Source: Nocardia seriolae NBRC 15557
GTDB lineage: Bacteria; Actinomycetota; Actinomycetes; Mycobacteriales; Mycobacteriaceae
Assembly (NCBI RefSeq): GCF_007990715.1
Contig: NZ_BJWY01000046.1
Span: forward strand, 1 to 47,222
Direction of reading: 5' to 3'
DNA: 47,222 nt
The notes under the pieces are model-generated. The model made no database searches. It saw nothing but the letters and a program-made list of their open reading frames with translations, and had not been told where the DNA came from. The number at the start of each line of letters is the position of its first letter. Position 1 is the first letter of the stretch. This document shows positions 1-7,765 of this stretch, piece after piece. Position numbers and translations under genes: made by a program.

Positions 1-55
1 TGCGCTCGCAACCCAGCCACCCCCTCTCCCTCATCCAGGCTGCTTTTTTCTTTCC

Positions 56-78
56 GTCTTTGTCTTTGTCTTTGTCTC
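56..78. repeat. Hexanucleotide tandem repeat GTCTTT
   Basis: Three full GTCTTT units (56-73) and a partial fourth run directly into the 5' end of the DUF1801 pseudogene. The tract is AT-rich and pyrimidine-only compared with its surroundings. It replaces the sequence where the normal N-terminus and ribosome binding site of that gene would be expected. Confidence 0.8.
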
Positions 79-81
79 TCA

Positions 82-413
82 GCCCTGGAAGAACTTCCCG
101 ATGAGCGCAGGCCTGCGCTCACTGCGCTGCGGGAGCTGTGTCGCGATCAGTTGAGCGGGTTTCGAGAGGTCATGAATTACGGAATGCCTACCTATGAGCG
201 AGACAATGGCGCTGAGATCGCGTTTGCCAGTCAGAAGCAGTACGTCTCGTTTTATCTTATGCGGGGCGATATTCGGGAGGCGTTCGCCGAACGGCTTGCG
301 GGGTATGACATGGGTAAGGCTGTCTGCGATTCCGGAAACCTGAAAATATCGACTTCGCCATGGTGGAGGCTATTCTCGCGGCAACTACGGCCGAATCCGA
401 TCCGGTTTGTTGA
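82..413 (+). pseudogene. Broken DUF1801 (YdhG-like) gene, frameshifted
   Basis: The translation from about position 82 (ALEELPDERRPALTALREL, then GFREVMNYGMPTY) matches the start of DUF1801 proteins, small single-domain proteins of about 110-120 residues with no agreed biochemical role; some are called iron-chaperone-like. The frame runs normally to the codons GYDMGK (about 301-318) and then becomes non-homologous. One extra G between 318 and 319 would restore KGCLRFRKPENIDF and the rest of the family C-terminus, ending at the TGA at 411-413. So a single base has been lost from a G run. There is no ATG or GTG with a ribosome binding site at the expected N-terminus, where a GTCTTT repeat lies instead; TTG at 151 is too late to give a whole domain. 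This is either a pseudogene or a sequencing error combined with a divergent start. Confidence 0.75.
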
Positions 414-451
414 ATTGTCGGGTACGGAATCCCATCGTTGAGCCGCGGCGG

Positions 452-622
452 TCACCGGTCCTGGGATCGGTTCCGGTGTTTGGTGGTGCGCTTGTAGCGG
501 CGGGCTTTCGGGAGGGGTTGGGCGGCATTGGATCTGCGGATCTCGTGGCGCTGGCGCCAGGCCGTCAGGTCCGGGCGTTCCGCCGCTGCGGGCGCGCCGC
601 GGTCAGCGGGTTCGGTGTTCAC
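452..622 (-). CDS. Possible small basic protein, 56 aa
   Basis: I do not recognise a family. The reading frame from GTG at 622 to TGA at 452 encodes an acidic, Ala/Pro-rich N-terminal half and a strongly basic C-terminus ending KARRYKRTTKHRNRSQDR. Third codon positions are mostly G or C, as expected for real genes here, and a purine-rich stretch (GGGGGA in the mRNA sense) lies just upstream of the GTG. No membrane segment or cysteine is visible. The basic tail suggests nucleic-acid or ribosome contact, but that is only inference. It lies alone between the DUF1801 remnant and the DUF2567 gene. It could still be a chance frame. Confidence 0.4.
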   Translation of the reverse strand: MNTEPADRGAPAAAERPDLTAWRQRHEIRRSNAAQPLPKARRYKRTTKHRNRSQDR

Positions 623-708
623 GGGGTCCCCCAGGCTGATTCGGTTCGGTGAACGCGAACACGTTAAGGGTAACAACGCCGGGCGGCCAGCGAATATTGC
701 CGACCGGG

Positions 709-1422
709 TCAGCGAGTGGTGTCGGATTCCGGGGCGGGGGCTTCGAAGGGGACCACGGGATCGCGCGGGGTGTAGTGGGTTCCGCCGTTGGAGCCCGGGT
801 ACGGGCCGTAACTGATGGCCGAACCGTACTGGGGTGGGGCGACGATGACCGGCTCGGGCCGCGGGCCGCCGAACGGCAGATACTCGCCGGTGCCCAGATC
901 GTCGGAGGTGCTCAGGGCGGTCAGCAGCAGCACGACCACGGCGGCCGCGAGCGGTTGGGCGATGAGCGCGGCCCAACCCTCCACTGCGGGAGCGAATTCC
1001 ACGATGGTGTGGACCGCCGGATGCTTGGGCCGGGTGTGCAGTTGCGCGGCGACCGCCTCACCGACGATCTTGGTCAGGAACGCTCCGGCCAGCGAGCCGA
1101 GCAGGATGCCCGACAACAGGATCGGCCCCCGCACCCGCCGCCAGCGCCACACCGCGGCCGTGGTCACCACGCCGACGACAATGCCGATCAGCACGAAGAT
1201 GGCGAGGGCGTCGAACCGGTGCATACTCTCCCCGGTCAGCGCGGTACCCCGGTCGGGTTCGACCACCAGCAGCTGCTCGGCCGGCGCCAGCACCGCCCAG
1301 ACCACCCCGGCCAGCGCGCTCACCGCGGCGAGCGCGGCGACCACCACCGCCGCCGCGCGCACTTCCCGCATCACTACCGCGACGCGTAGTCCGCCCGGCT
1401 CGGCGGTGAGTGTGGCTGCCAC
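709..1422 (-). CDS. DUF2567 membrane protein (Rv1591-like)
   Basis: A 237-residue integral membrane protein with about four hydrophobic segments (starting near AAAVVVAALAAVSALAGVVW, then ALAIFVLIGIVVGVV, ILLSGILLGSLAGAF and PLAAAVVVLLL) and a polar, Pro/Tyr-rich cytosolic or periplasmic tail of about 60 residues. This matches the DUF2567 family, of unknown function. I chose the GTG at 1422 because it overlaps the TAG of bsaP (TAGTG), so the two are probably translationally coupled; an internal ATG at 1371 is an alternative, and a longer frame from 1521 would overlap bsaP deeply. It is the last gene of bioB-bsaP-DUF2567, the same order as Rv1589-Rv1590-Rv1591 in M. tuberculosis, so a link to biotin metabolism is possible but unproven. 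Confidence 0.8.
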   Translation of the reverse strand: MAATLTAEPGGLRVAVVMREVRAAAVVVAALAAVSALAGVVWAVLAPAEQLLVVEPDRGTALTGESMHRFDALAIFVLIGIVVGVVTTAAVWRWRRVRGPILLSGILLGSLAGAFLTKIVGEAVAAQLHTRPKHPAVHTIVEFAPAVEGWAALIAQPLAAAVVVLLLTALSTSDDLGTGEYLPFGGPRPEPVIVAPPQYGSAISYGPYPGSNGGTHYTPRDPVVPFEAPAPESDTTR

Positions 1423-1682
1423 TAGCGGTGTTCCATGCTGGTGGAATCGAGCACCCCGTGCCGCGAGCACTTGGCCCACCACCCGTCGGGACTGACCTGC
1501 ACGATCATGCGACGCCCGCACTGTTCGCAGAAGCGCGGCGGCTCCAACCCCAATGCGGCGGCCGCCGGCACCGGATCGTCCAGACCCGGCACCACTCGCT
1601 TACCCGTGAACGGGTTGTAGCGCTCCTCGATGTCCACGACCACCTCGAAAGATCCTTCGTGTCTGGGGTTCGATGAGACCAA
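1422..1682 (-). CDS. bsaP: Biotin synthase auxiliary protein BsaP
   Basis: An 86-residue soluble protein encoded 16 nt downstream of bioB. It carries a CxxC pair (Cys52, Cys55) and a third cysteine at Cys72 in the stretch KCSRHGVLDS, with conserved features RYNPFTGKRVVPG and a tryptophan pair before Cys72. This matches the small mycobacterial protein Rv1590, reported as an auxiliary protein that biotin synthases of this lineage need to turn dethiobiotin into biotin, probably by supplying or rebuilding the auxiliary iron-sulfur cluster sacrificed by BioB. The cysteines are consistent with an Fe-S or metal-binding role. ATG at 1682 is used; a start at GTG inside (VVVDIEE) is possible. The stop overlaps the start of the DUF2567 gene. 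Confidence 0.85.
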   Translation of the reverse strand: MVSSNPRHEGSFEVVVDIEERYNPFTGKRVVPGLDDPVPAAAALGLEPPRFCEQCGRRMIVQVSPDGWWAKCSRHGVLDSTSMEHR

Positions 1683-1698
1683 CGATAACCGGCCTGCC

Positions 1699-2712
1699 TC
1701 AGAGGGTTTCGTTGAGCGCCTTGATCGGCATCTTCAACTCGCCGAGCAGATCGATATCCGCCTCGGCCGGACGGCCCAGGGTGGTCAGGTAGTTGCCGAC
1801 GATGACGGCGTTGATGCCGCCCAGGATGCCCTGCTTGGCGCCCAGGTCGCCGAGGGTGATCTCACGGCCGCCCGCGAAGCGCAGGATGGTGCGCGGCAGG
1901 GCCAGGCGGAAGGCGGCGACTGCACGCAGCGCGTCGGCCGCGGGCAGCACCTCGAGGTCGCCGAACGGGGTCCCCGGGCGCGGGTTGAGGAAGTTCAGCG
2001 GCACCTCGTCGGGCTCGAGTTCGGCCAGCTGCGCGGCGAATTCGGCGCGCTGCTCCAGGGACTCACCCATGCCGAGGATGCCGCCGGAGCACACCTCCAT
2101 GCCCGCCTCGCGCACCATGCGCAGGGTGTCCCAGCGCTCGTCGTAGGTGTGGGTGGTGACCACGTTCGGGAAGTGCGAGCGCGCGGTCTCGAGGTTGTGG
2201 TTGTAGCGGTGCACGCCCATGGCGGCCAGCTGATCCACCTGTTCCTGGTTCAGCATGCCGAGCGAGCAGGCGACCTGGATGTCGACCTCGTTGCGAATGG
2301 CCTCAACGCCCGCGGCGACCTGCGCCATGAGCCGCTCGTCCGGTCCGCGCACCGCGGCCACGATGCAGAATTCGGTCGCGCCGGTCTTGGCGGTCTGCTT
2401 GGCGGCCTCGACCAGCGAGGGGATATCCAGCCACGCCGCGCGCACCGGGGACTGGAAAAGGCCGGACTGCGAACAGAAATGGCAGTCCTCCGGGCAGCCG
2501 CCGGTCTTGAGCGAGATGATGCCCTCGACCTCGACCTCGGGCCCGCACCACTTCATGCGCACGTCGTGGGCCAGGCCGAGGAGTTCCTCGAGCCGGTCGT
2601 CGCCGAGGCGCAGGACCTCGAGGGTCTGGTCCTGGGTCAGGCCGACGCCGCGCTCGAGCACCTGCTCGCGAGCGACGGCAAGGATGTCGGTGGTGACGGC
2701 TGCCTGGGTCAT
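1699..2712 (-). CDS. bioB: Biotin synthase BioB
   Basis: Radical S-adenosylmethionine enzyme that inserts sulfur into dethiobiotin, the last step of biotin synthesis, in the cytosol. The 337-residue product has the radical-SAM motif CPEDCHFC (Cys73, Cys77, Cys80), the BioB signature KTGGCPEDCHFCSQS, GGILGMGE for SAM binding, and YNHNLETA. Length and motifs are intact. I chose ATG at 2712 (MTQAAVTTD) over ATG at 2754, because the shorter N-terminus fits the family and 2754 lies against the operator. It heads the bioB-bsaP-DUF2567 unit and is divergent from bioQ. A BioQ operator at 2755-2771 lies just upstream, so it should be repressed when biotin is plentiful. Confidence 0.97.
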   Translation of the reverse strand: MTQAAVTTDILAVAREQVLERGVGLTQDQTLEVLRLGDDRLEELLGLAHDVRMKWCGPEVEVEGIISLKTGGCPEDCHFCSQSGLFQSPVRAAWLDIPSLVEAAKQTAKTGATEFCIVAAVRGPDERLMAQVAAGVEAIRNEVDIQVACSLGMLNQEQVDQLAAMGVHRYNHNLETARSHFPNVVTTHTYDERWDTLRMVREAGMEVCSGGILGMGESLEQRAEFAAQLAELEPDEVPLNFLNPRPGTPFGDLEVLPAADALRAVAAFRLALPRTILRFAGGREITLGDLGAKQGILGGINAVIVGNYLTTLGRPAEADIDLLGELKMPIKALNETL

Positions 2713-2754
2713 GTCCGCGGGAATCCCTTCGTCCGGCCGAGTGTGGCCGAGCAA

Positions 2755-2771
2755 CTTGAACGGTGTTCAGG
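2755..2771. promoter_or_regulatory. BioQ operator between bioB and bioQ
   Basis: The sequence CTTGAACGGTGTTCAGG contains the palindrome TGAAC-N3-GTTCA (2757-2769), the known BioQ-type operator of mycobacteria and corynebacteria. Two more copies precede bioF and bioA in this window. A -10-like TACCCT on the minus strand (complement of 2769-2774) touches the operator and would serve bioB; TAGGCT (2773-2778) on the plus strand could serve bioQ. Binding would block both, giving repression of bioB and autoregulation of bioQ. Confidence 0.88.
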
Positions 2772-2824
2772 GTAGGCTAGCAGTCCGGAACGTGAGCCGG
2801 AACACGAGAGGGTCGGGTTTTTCA

Positions 2825-3409
2825 GTGCAACTCCATCGCACGGACGTGGTCGACGGGGCCATCGCCATTCTCGACCAGTACGGACTGGCGGATCTGACCA
2901 TGCGCCGCCTGGCCACCTCGCTGCACGTCCAGCCGGGCGCGCTGTACTGGCACTTCCCCAACAAGCAGGCCCTGCTCGGCGCGGTCGCGGACCGGATTCT
3001 CGCCCCCATGGACGAGCCCGTCACCGCCGACGAATGGGCCGAGCAGATCACCGAATTGGCGCACCGGCTGCGCGAATGCCTGCTCGCCTACCGCGACGGA
3101 GCCGAATTGGTCTCCGCCACCTACGCTTCCAGGCTCACCACCAGCAAGGGCCGGGAACGCCTGGCCAGCGCCGCGATTCGCGCGGGCATGACCCGCGAGG
3201 AAGCCGACCTGGCCGCCTACACACTGCTCTACTACGTGCTCGGCCAGACCGTCGACGAGCAGTCCCGCATCCAGATGGACTCCATGGGCGCACTGGCGGA
3301 GGAACATTCGCCGCTCTACGACACCACCGACGCCACCTCCCGCTTCGACTTCGGCCTGCAACTGTTCGTCAGCGGCATCCGCCACCTACTGGGCACCCGC
3401 ATCCGCTGA
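2825..3409 (+). CDS. bioQ: TetR-family biotin regulator BioQ
   Basis: A 194-residue TetR-family repressor. The N-terminal helix-turn-helix is clear (DVVDGAIAILDQYGLADLTM, then RRLATSLHVQPGALYWHFPNK, residues about 7-50); the C-terminal part is the all-helical ligand/dimer domain. In mycobacteria and corynebacteria BioQ replaces BirA as biotin regulator. The identification rests on the divergent position to bioB, the intergenic TGAAC-N3-GTTCA site and the further copies of that site before bioF and bioA. GTG at 2825 puts the start next to the conserved QLHRTDVVD; GTG at 2792 is an in-frame alternative lying 13 nt after the -10-like TAGGCT. BioQ is thought to respond indirectly to biotin status; the ligand is not evident from sequence. 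Confidence 0.88.
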   Translation: MQLHRTDVVDGAIAILDQYGLADLTMRRLATSLHVQPGALYWHFPNKQALLGAVADRILAPMDEPVTADEWAEQITELAHRLRECLLAYRDGAELVSATYASRLTTSKGRERLASAAIRAGMTREEADLAAYTLLYYVLGQTVDEQSRIQMDSMGALAEEHSPLYDTTDATSRFDFGLQLFVSGIRHLLGTRIR

Positions 3410-3410
3410 G

Positions 3411-3525
3411 GTAGAGTTCGGCGCTGTCATTGTCGGTGGGTGCGGGAATCCGGTGTAACTCCGGAACGGTCGCGCCACTGTGAGCAGGGCCTTCGGGCCG
3501 TGCGAGTCAGACCTCCCCCGCCGCG
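3411..3525 (+). ncRNA. Cobalamin riboswitch
   Basis: The leader of btuC contains the conserved core of the B12 riboswitch: GGGAATCCGGTG, then AACTCCGGAACGG, then CGCCACTGTG, followed by the B12-box-like GAGTCAGACCTCCCC near the 3' end. Order and spacing fit the family consensus (GGGAA..GGTG..TCCGG..CGCCACTGT..B12 box). The element ends about 45 nt before the btuC start. Binding of adenosyl- or other cobalamins should lower expression of the uptake genes. The outer boundaries are approximate. Confidence 0.92.
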
Positions 3526-3568
3526 CAGAACTCTGGAGAGGCCGCGATTTGCCCGAGGAGCTACCGCG

Positions 3569-4600
3569 ATGAGCCGTGCGCGCACATCGCTGGCCCTGCC
3601 CGTCATGGGTCTGTTGCTGCTGGCGGCCATGGTCGTCGCGACCGGCTTCGGCGCGGAGAACATTCCGCTGCGCGATGTCGTCGAGGTACTGCGTCAACGG
3701 ATCACCGGCGGCACCGCCGCGAACCTCGGACTTGACACCATCGTGTGGCAATTGCGAGTCCCGCGAACGATTCTCGCGGCCATCGTCGGCGCGGGCCTGG
3801 CCATCGCCGGGGCGGCCATGCAGACCTTGGTCCGCAACCCGCTCGCCGACCCCTACCTGCTGGGCGTCTCCTCGGGCGCGGGCGTCGGAGCCGCGGCGGT
3901 CATCACCTCGGGCCTGTTCGCCGGGGCCGGGATGTGGGCGCTGTCGGCGGGCGCGCTGGCGGGCGCGTTGCTGGCCGCGGCGGCGGTCTTTCTGATCGCG
4001 ATGGCCCAAGGTGGGCTCACCCCACTGCGTTTGGTCCTGACCGGCACGGTCCTCGGCTCGGCGTTCGCCGCCTTCAGCAGCTACCTGATCTTCCGCAGCA
4101 GCGAACCGTCGGCCGCCCAATCGGTCCTGTTCTGGCTCCTCGGCAGCCTCGCGGGCGCGGATTGGACCCGAATCCTCCTGCCCTCCTGCGTAGTAGCCGC
4201 CGCCCTCGCCGCCTTGTTGACGGCGGCGAACTGGCTCGACGCCCTGAACCTGGGCCCGGACACCGCCGCCTCCCTCGGAGTCCCGGTGCGCGAGCTACGA
4301 ATTGCCCTGTTCATCCTGCTGGCGGTACTGGTCGGCATCCTGGTCGCGGTCTCCGGCGGCATCGGCTTCGTCGGTCTGGTGGTCCCCCACGCCGCCCGCC
4401 TCCTGATCGGCCCCCGCCACCGCACGCTCCTTCCGGCCAGCGCCCTGTGCGGCGCGACCTTCCTGGTCGTCGCCGACGCCGCCACCCGAATCCTGGTCCG
4501 CCCCACCGAAATCCCGGTAGGCGTCCTCACCGGCCTGATCGGAGCCCCCGCCTTCCTGTTCCTCATGGGCCGCCGCACCTACCGCTTCGGTGCCGCGTGA
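3569..4600 (+). CDS. btuC: Vitamin B12 ABC transporter permease BtuC
   Basis: A 343-residue FecCD-family permease with about ten membrane segments. Family motifs are present: RVPRTILAAIVGAGLAIAGA near residues 70-90, RNPLADPYLLGVSSGAGVGA after it, and GFVGLVVPHAARL with the conserved Gly for contact to the ATPase, near residue 270. It forms the dimeric membrane channel for a corrinoid substrate delivered by a binding protein. The FecCD family also carries ferric siderophores; the cobalamin riboswitch directly upstream is what points to B12. ATG at 3569 has GAGGAG 8 nt upstream. The stop overlaps the btuD start (GTGA). Confidence 0.9.
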   Translation: MSRARTSLALPVMGLLLLAAMVVATGFGAENIPLRDVVEVLRQRITGGTAANLGLDTIVWQLRVPRTILAAIVGAGLAIAGAAMQTLVRNPLADPYLLGVSSGAGVGAAAVITSGLFAGAGMWALSAGALAGALLAAAAVFLIAMAQGGLTPLRLVLTGTVLGSAFAAFSSYLIFRSSEPSAAQSVLFWLLGSLAGADWTRILLPSCVVAAALAALLTAANWLDALNLGPDTAASLGVPVRELRIALFILLAVLVGILVAVSGGIGFVGLVVPHAARLLIGPRHRTLLPASALCGATFLVVADAATRILVRPTEIPVGVLTGLIGAPAFLFLMGRRTYRFGAA

Positions 4601-5424
4601 TCCACGAGAGCCAGAACCCGAAGCTCGAACCGCATCGCAAGCCGGAGCGAGCGGGCGCAGTGTGCGTCCGGGGGCTGGCGTGCGCAGCCGGGCGACGCAC
4701 GGTGGTCGAGGGCGTCGACTTCGAGGTTTGGGCAGGCGAGACGATCGGAATCGTCGGGCCGAACGGGGCGGGTAAGACCACGTTGTTGCGCACGATGGCG
4801 GGGCTGGTCGCGCCCAGGGCGGGTGAGGTCCTGGTGGATGGGCGTGCGCTGCATCGGGTTTCGCTTCGGGAGCGGGCCCGGCTGGTGAGCCTGGTCGGGC
4901 AGGACGAGCAGCCGCCCGCGGATCTGCTCGTCGGTGAGTTGGTGGCGTTGGGACGCACGCCGTATCTGCCGCCGTGGGGCGCAGGCGGGGACGATGAGCG
5001 CGCGGCGGTGGATGAGGCGCTGCGGCTGGTGGATCTGGCCGGGTTCGAGGGGCGAGCGGTGCGGCGGCTCTCCGGCGGGGAACGACAGCGGGCGCTGCTG
5101 GCCCGGGCGCTCGCACAGCGGACACCGGTATTGCTGCTGGACGAGCCCACCAACCATCTGGATATCACGCATCAACTCGAATTACTGACGCTGGCACGGG
5201 AACTGGCGCAGACCGTCGTCATGAGCCTGCACGATCTGGCGCTGGCGGACCGGTACTGCGACCGCGTGCTGGTGGTCGACGGCGGCCGGGCGCATCCGCT
5301 CGAACCACCGGAGACGGCGCTGCGCGCCGACGTCCTCGACCGAGTGTTCGGCGTCCGAGCGCACCGCGTCCCGGCCCCGGACTCACCCGGCACCCACCTG
5401 ATCATCACCGGACGAAAGGCATAG
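4597..5424 (+). CDS. btuD: Vitamin B12 ABC transporter ATPase BtuD
   Basis: A 275-residue ATP-binding subunit. Visible motifs: Walker A GPNGAGKTT, Q-loop region LVSLVGQDEQ, signature RRLSGGERQRALLARALAQ, Walker B LLLDEPTNHLD, and the switch histidine in MSLHDLALA. It hydrolyses ATP on the cytosolic face to drive import through BtuC. The GTG at 4597 overlaps the TGA of btuC, indicating translational coupling. The N-terminus has about 20 extra polar residues before the first strand (AVCVRGLACAAGRRTVVEGV), so a later start is conceivable, but no other start has a better ribosome binding site. It belongs to the riboswitch-controlled btuCDF unit. Confidence 0.92.
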   Translation: MIHESQNPKLEPHRKPERAGAVCVRGLACAAGRRTVVEGVDFEVWAGETIGIVGPNGAGKTTLLRTMAGLVAPRAGEVLVDGRALHRVSLRERARLVSLVGQDEQPPADLLVGELVALGRTPYLPPWGAGGDDERAAVDEALRLVDLAGFEGRAVRRLSGGERQRALLARALAQRTPVLLLDEPTNHLDITHQLELLTLARELAQTVVMSLHDLALADRYCDRVLVVDGGRAHPLEPPETALRADVLDRVFGVRAHRVPAPDSPGTHLIITGRKA

Positions 5425-5426
5425 TC

Positions 5427-6503
5427 ATGGCCAAGAGGATTCCCTCACACGAGCGGGCTTGCCACTCGGCGGTATCGGGCAGGTGGCGGTCGGTCGGGGG
5501 GATGGCTGTGGTGGTCGGTTTGGTGGGGGTGGTGGCGGCGTGCGGGGTTCCGCAGGCGGCCTCGGGGAATTTGGTGGTGCGGAATTGTGGTGTGGAGCAG
5601 AGGTTTCCGGCGCCTGCGCAGCGGATGTTCGTCAATGACGGGAATCTGATCTCGATGGTGCTGGCATTGGGGGCGCAGGAGCAGACGGTTGCGGTGTCCA
5701 GCTTGAAGCGGGATGCGGAGACGCTGCGCAAGCACTACGGGGATGTGGTCGACAAGCTGAATTCTGTTGCGCCGGATTATCCTTCGCGGGAGACGGTGCT
5801 GGCGCAGCGGCCGGATGTGATGGTGGCGGGGTGGAATTACGGGTACTCGGAGGCTGCGAACCTCACTCCCGATTCACTGCGGGCGAGTGGGGTCGCGCCC
5901 TATGTGCTGACCGAGAGTTGCCGCAGGGCCGATGGTGAGCGCGGGGTGGTGGATCCGTGGACGGCATTGCGCACGGATCTCACCGCGCTGGGGGCGATCA
6001 CCGGCCGCGAGGAGCAGGCGACGCGGGTCACCGGTGATCTGGATCGACGGCTGGCGGCGTTGCAAGCCGCGCCGCAGGGCGGGAAGCAGCCCACGATCTT
6101 CGTGTTCGACAGTGCCTCCGACACCGTCATGTCCAGCGGGAAGTTCGGTGCGCCGCAGGCGATTCTGGAGGCCGCGGGAGCGCGCAACGCGCTCGAGGAC
6201 GTGGCTGACACCTGGACGCAGGTGTCGTGGGAGCGGGTGGCGGCCGCGGATCCGGATGCCATCGTGTTCGTGGACTATCCGCCGCAGAGCTTTCAGCAGA
6301 AGGTGGACCTGTTGCGCGGCAAGCCCGGCATCGCGAACCTGCGCGCGGTGACCGAGGGCCGGTTCCTGAACCTGCCGTACGCGCTGTGGACCAGCGGTCC
6401 GCTGAACATCGATGCCGCCGAGCAGGTGCGCGCGCAACTGGAGCGCTGGAACCTGGTGCCGCCCTCGGGGATTCGTCCCGCGTTCGACGACGCGGTGCGC
6501 TGA
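5427..6503 (+). CDS. btuF: Cobalamin-binding lipoprotein (BtuF-like)
   Basis: A 358-residue periplasmic-type binding protein of the BtuF/FhuD class. The N-terminus has a basic stretch, a hydrophobic core (GGMAVVVGLVGVVAAC) and a lipobox ending VAAC, so it is a lipoprotein anchored to the outer face of the membrane. The two-lobe fold markers follow: RMFVNDGNLISMVLALGAQEQTVAV in lobe 1, ETVLAQRPDVMVAGW before the linker, and the long-helix and lobe-2 region ending LPYALWTSGP. It should deliver corrinoid to BtuCD. ATG is 2 nt after the btuD stop. A siderophore substrate cannot be excluded from the protein alone; the riboswitch argues for B12. Confidence 0.85.
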   Translation: MAKRIPSHERACHSAVSGRWRSVGGMAVVVGLVGVVAACGVPQAASGNLVVRNCGVEQRFPAPAQRMFVNDGNLISMVLALGAQEQTVAVSSLKRDAETLRKHYGDVVDKLNSVAPDYPSRETVLAQRPDVMVAGWNYGYSEAANLTPDSLRASGVAPYVLTESCRRADGERGVVDPWTALRTDLTALGAITGREEQATRVTGDLDRRLAALQAAPQGGKQPTIFVFDSASDTVMSSGKFGAPQAILEAAGARNALEDVADTWTQVSWERVAAADPDAIVFVDYPPQSFQQKVDLLRGKPGIANLRAVTEGRFLNLPYALWTSGPLNIDAAEQVRAQLERWNLVPPSGIRPAFDDAVR

Positions 6504-6523
6504 CCGGCCCCGGCGCGTCAGCG
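6498..6523. terminator. Hairpin between convergent btuF and hydrolase genes
   Basis: CGCTGAC (6498-6504) and GTCAGCG (6517-6523) form a perfect 7-bp stem with a GC-rich 12-nt loop. It spans the stop codons of both convergent genes. There is no T-tract, so it is a bidirectional terminator only by position and structure. Confidence 0.5.
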
Positions 6524-7705
6524 GCCCAGCGACTCCACCGCGGCCTCGTCCTGCCGGATCTGCCGAACGAACGGCACGACCTGGTTCTCGATGACGCCGT
6601 TGTACTCGCGCGGCCGCTCGATCGGGTTGGCGTGCCCGGTGGTTCGCGTGGTCACCACCAGCAGCGTCCCGTCCACCCCGCCGACCCGGTCGATCAGCAC
6701 CCGGTGCGAATAGTCGACGTCCACGATCGGATCGTCGTAGGGGTCGTGCGGCCGGATGAACACGATGGCCGGACGCGGTTTGCCCGCAACGGGTTTGGCG
6801 AGCACGCGCAGATCGTCCACCGCGCCGCCCGCCACGATCGCCTTGAACTGGGCCTCGATCAGGCCGTTGCTGGCGGCATCGCCGTTCAGGATCTTGTCGC
6901 GCAGTATGTCTTTGACGGCCGTGCGGAACTCCGCGCCGCGGAGCCCGTACCGCCCGCCCACGAAATGCTCGTGGTGCGCGTACATTTCGACGATGAGCCG
7001 CAGCAGTCGGCTCTCCCGCGCGCCGGGCACCCACCCCATCCAGCGCAGCATCTCCTCGCCCTGATCACGGCTCTCGGGCCGGACCGCGTTCAGATCCACC
7101 GGCGTGCAATCCAGGATCACCGCCCGCACCTTCTCGGTACTGCTCGCGTGCAGGTGCCTGGCGACCTCGAGCGCGATCACCCCGCCCATGCTGTGCCCGG
7201 TCAGCACCACATTCGGCGCCTTGGCCGCCGCGGTGACCTTCACGATCAGATTCGCGATGACCTTGGTGTCGATACCGGTCTGGTCGTAGCGCACCGCCCA
7301 CACCGACCCCAGCTCGGTCAGCGCGGGCAGCGAGCGCGCGGTATCGCTGGCGTCGAGCACGCCGAGCCCAACCAGGTCGAAGACCGCGGTGTCGCTCGCC
7401 CGGGGATCCGAGGGCCCCGCGATGGGCAGCACCGCGGGCTCGGTGCGCGCCAGTCTGCCCTGCGCGGGCAGCACGTCCACGGCCAGGTATTCGGCGAAGG
7501 CACCCAGGGTGACCAGCGGAATCAGGCTCAGCCGCAACAGCGTCAGCCGGCGGCGGCGTGAACGCCAGCGCACCCACCCGGCGCCGAGCCGGGTGGCGCG
7601 CAGGCGTTCACGCCGCCGCCGGTCGTCGTACTCGGCGACACCGGTCGGATTCGGAAAACCCGGCAGCGCCATACCAATCAAGGGTACGAATTTCCGAAGT
7701 TTCAT
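6518..7705 (-). CDS. Alpha/beta-hydrolase fold membrane-anchored protein
   Basis: A 395-residue protein. An Arg-rich cytosolic N-terminus (residues about 25-55) is followed by one hydrophobic segment (LLRLSLIPLVTLGAFAEYLAV, about 56-80), then an alpha/beta-hydrolase domain with the nucleophile elbow GHSMGG (about residue 170), preceded by VWAVRYDQTGID and NVVLTGH. Later acidic and histidine residues (for example FIRPHDPYDD and TTGHANP) could complete the triad. The domain probably faces outside. The substrate is unknown; lipid or ester hydrolysis is a guess from the fold. ATG at 7705 has no good ribosome binding site; ATG at 7672 (MALPGFPN) is equally possible. It stands alone, convergent with btuF. 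Confidence 0.75.
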   Translation of the reverse strand: MKLRKFVPLIGMALPGFPNPTGVAEYDDRRRRERLRATRLGAGWVRWRSRRRRLTLLRLSLIPLVTLGAFAEYLAVDVLPAQGRLARTEPAVLPIAGPSDPRASDTAVFDLVGLGVLDASDTARSLPALTELGSVWAVRYDQTGIDTKVIANLIVKVTAAAKAPNVVLTGHSMGGVIALEVARHLHASSTEKVRAVILDCTPVDLNAVRPESRDQGEEMLRWMGWVPGARESRLLRLIVEMYAHHEHFVGGRYGLRGAEFRTAVKDILRDKILNGDAASNGLIEAQFKAIVAGGAVDDLRVLAKPVAGKPRPAIVFIRPHDPYDDPIVDVDYSHRVLIDRVGGVDGTLLVVTTRTTGHANPIERPREYNGVIENQVVPFVRQIRQDEAAVESLGR

Positions 7706-7765
7706 CCAGGCTTGTGCTGCTGGACATCTCCTGATACTGCGCCGGTCACCCGGGTATGCCGGCGG

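Noticed and set aside
56..78. CRISPR-like or VNTR locus at the GTCTTT repeat
   Set aside because: Only three and a half 6-bp units and no spacers.
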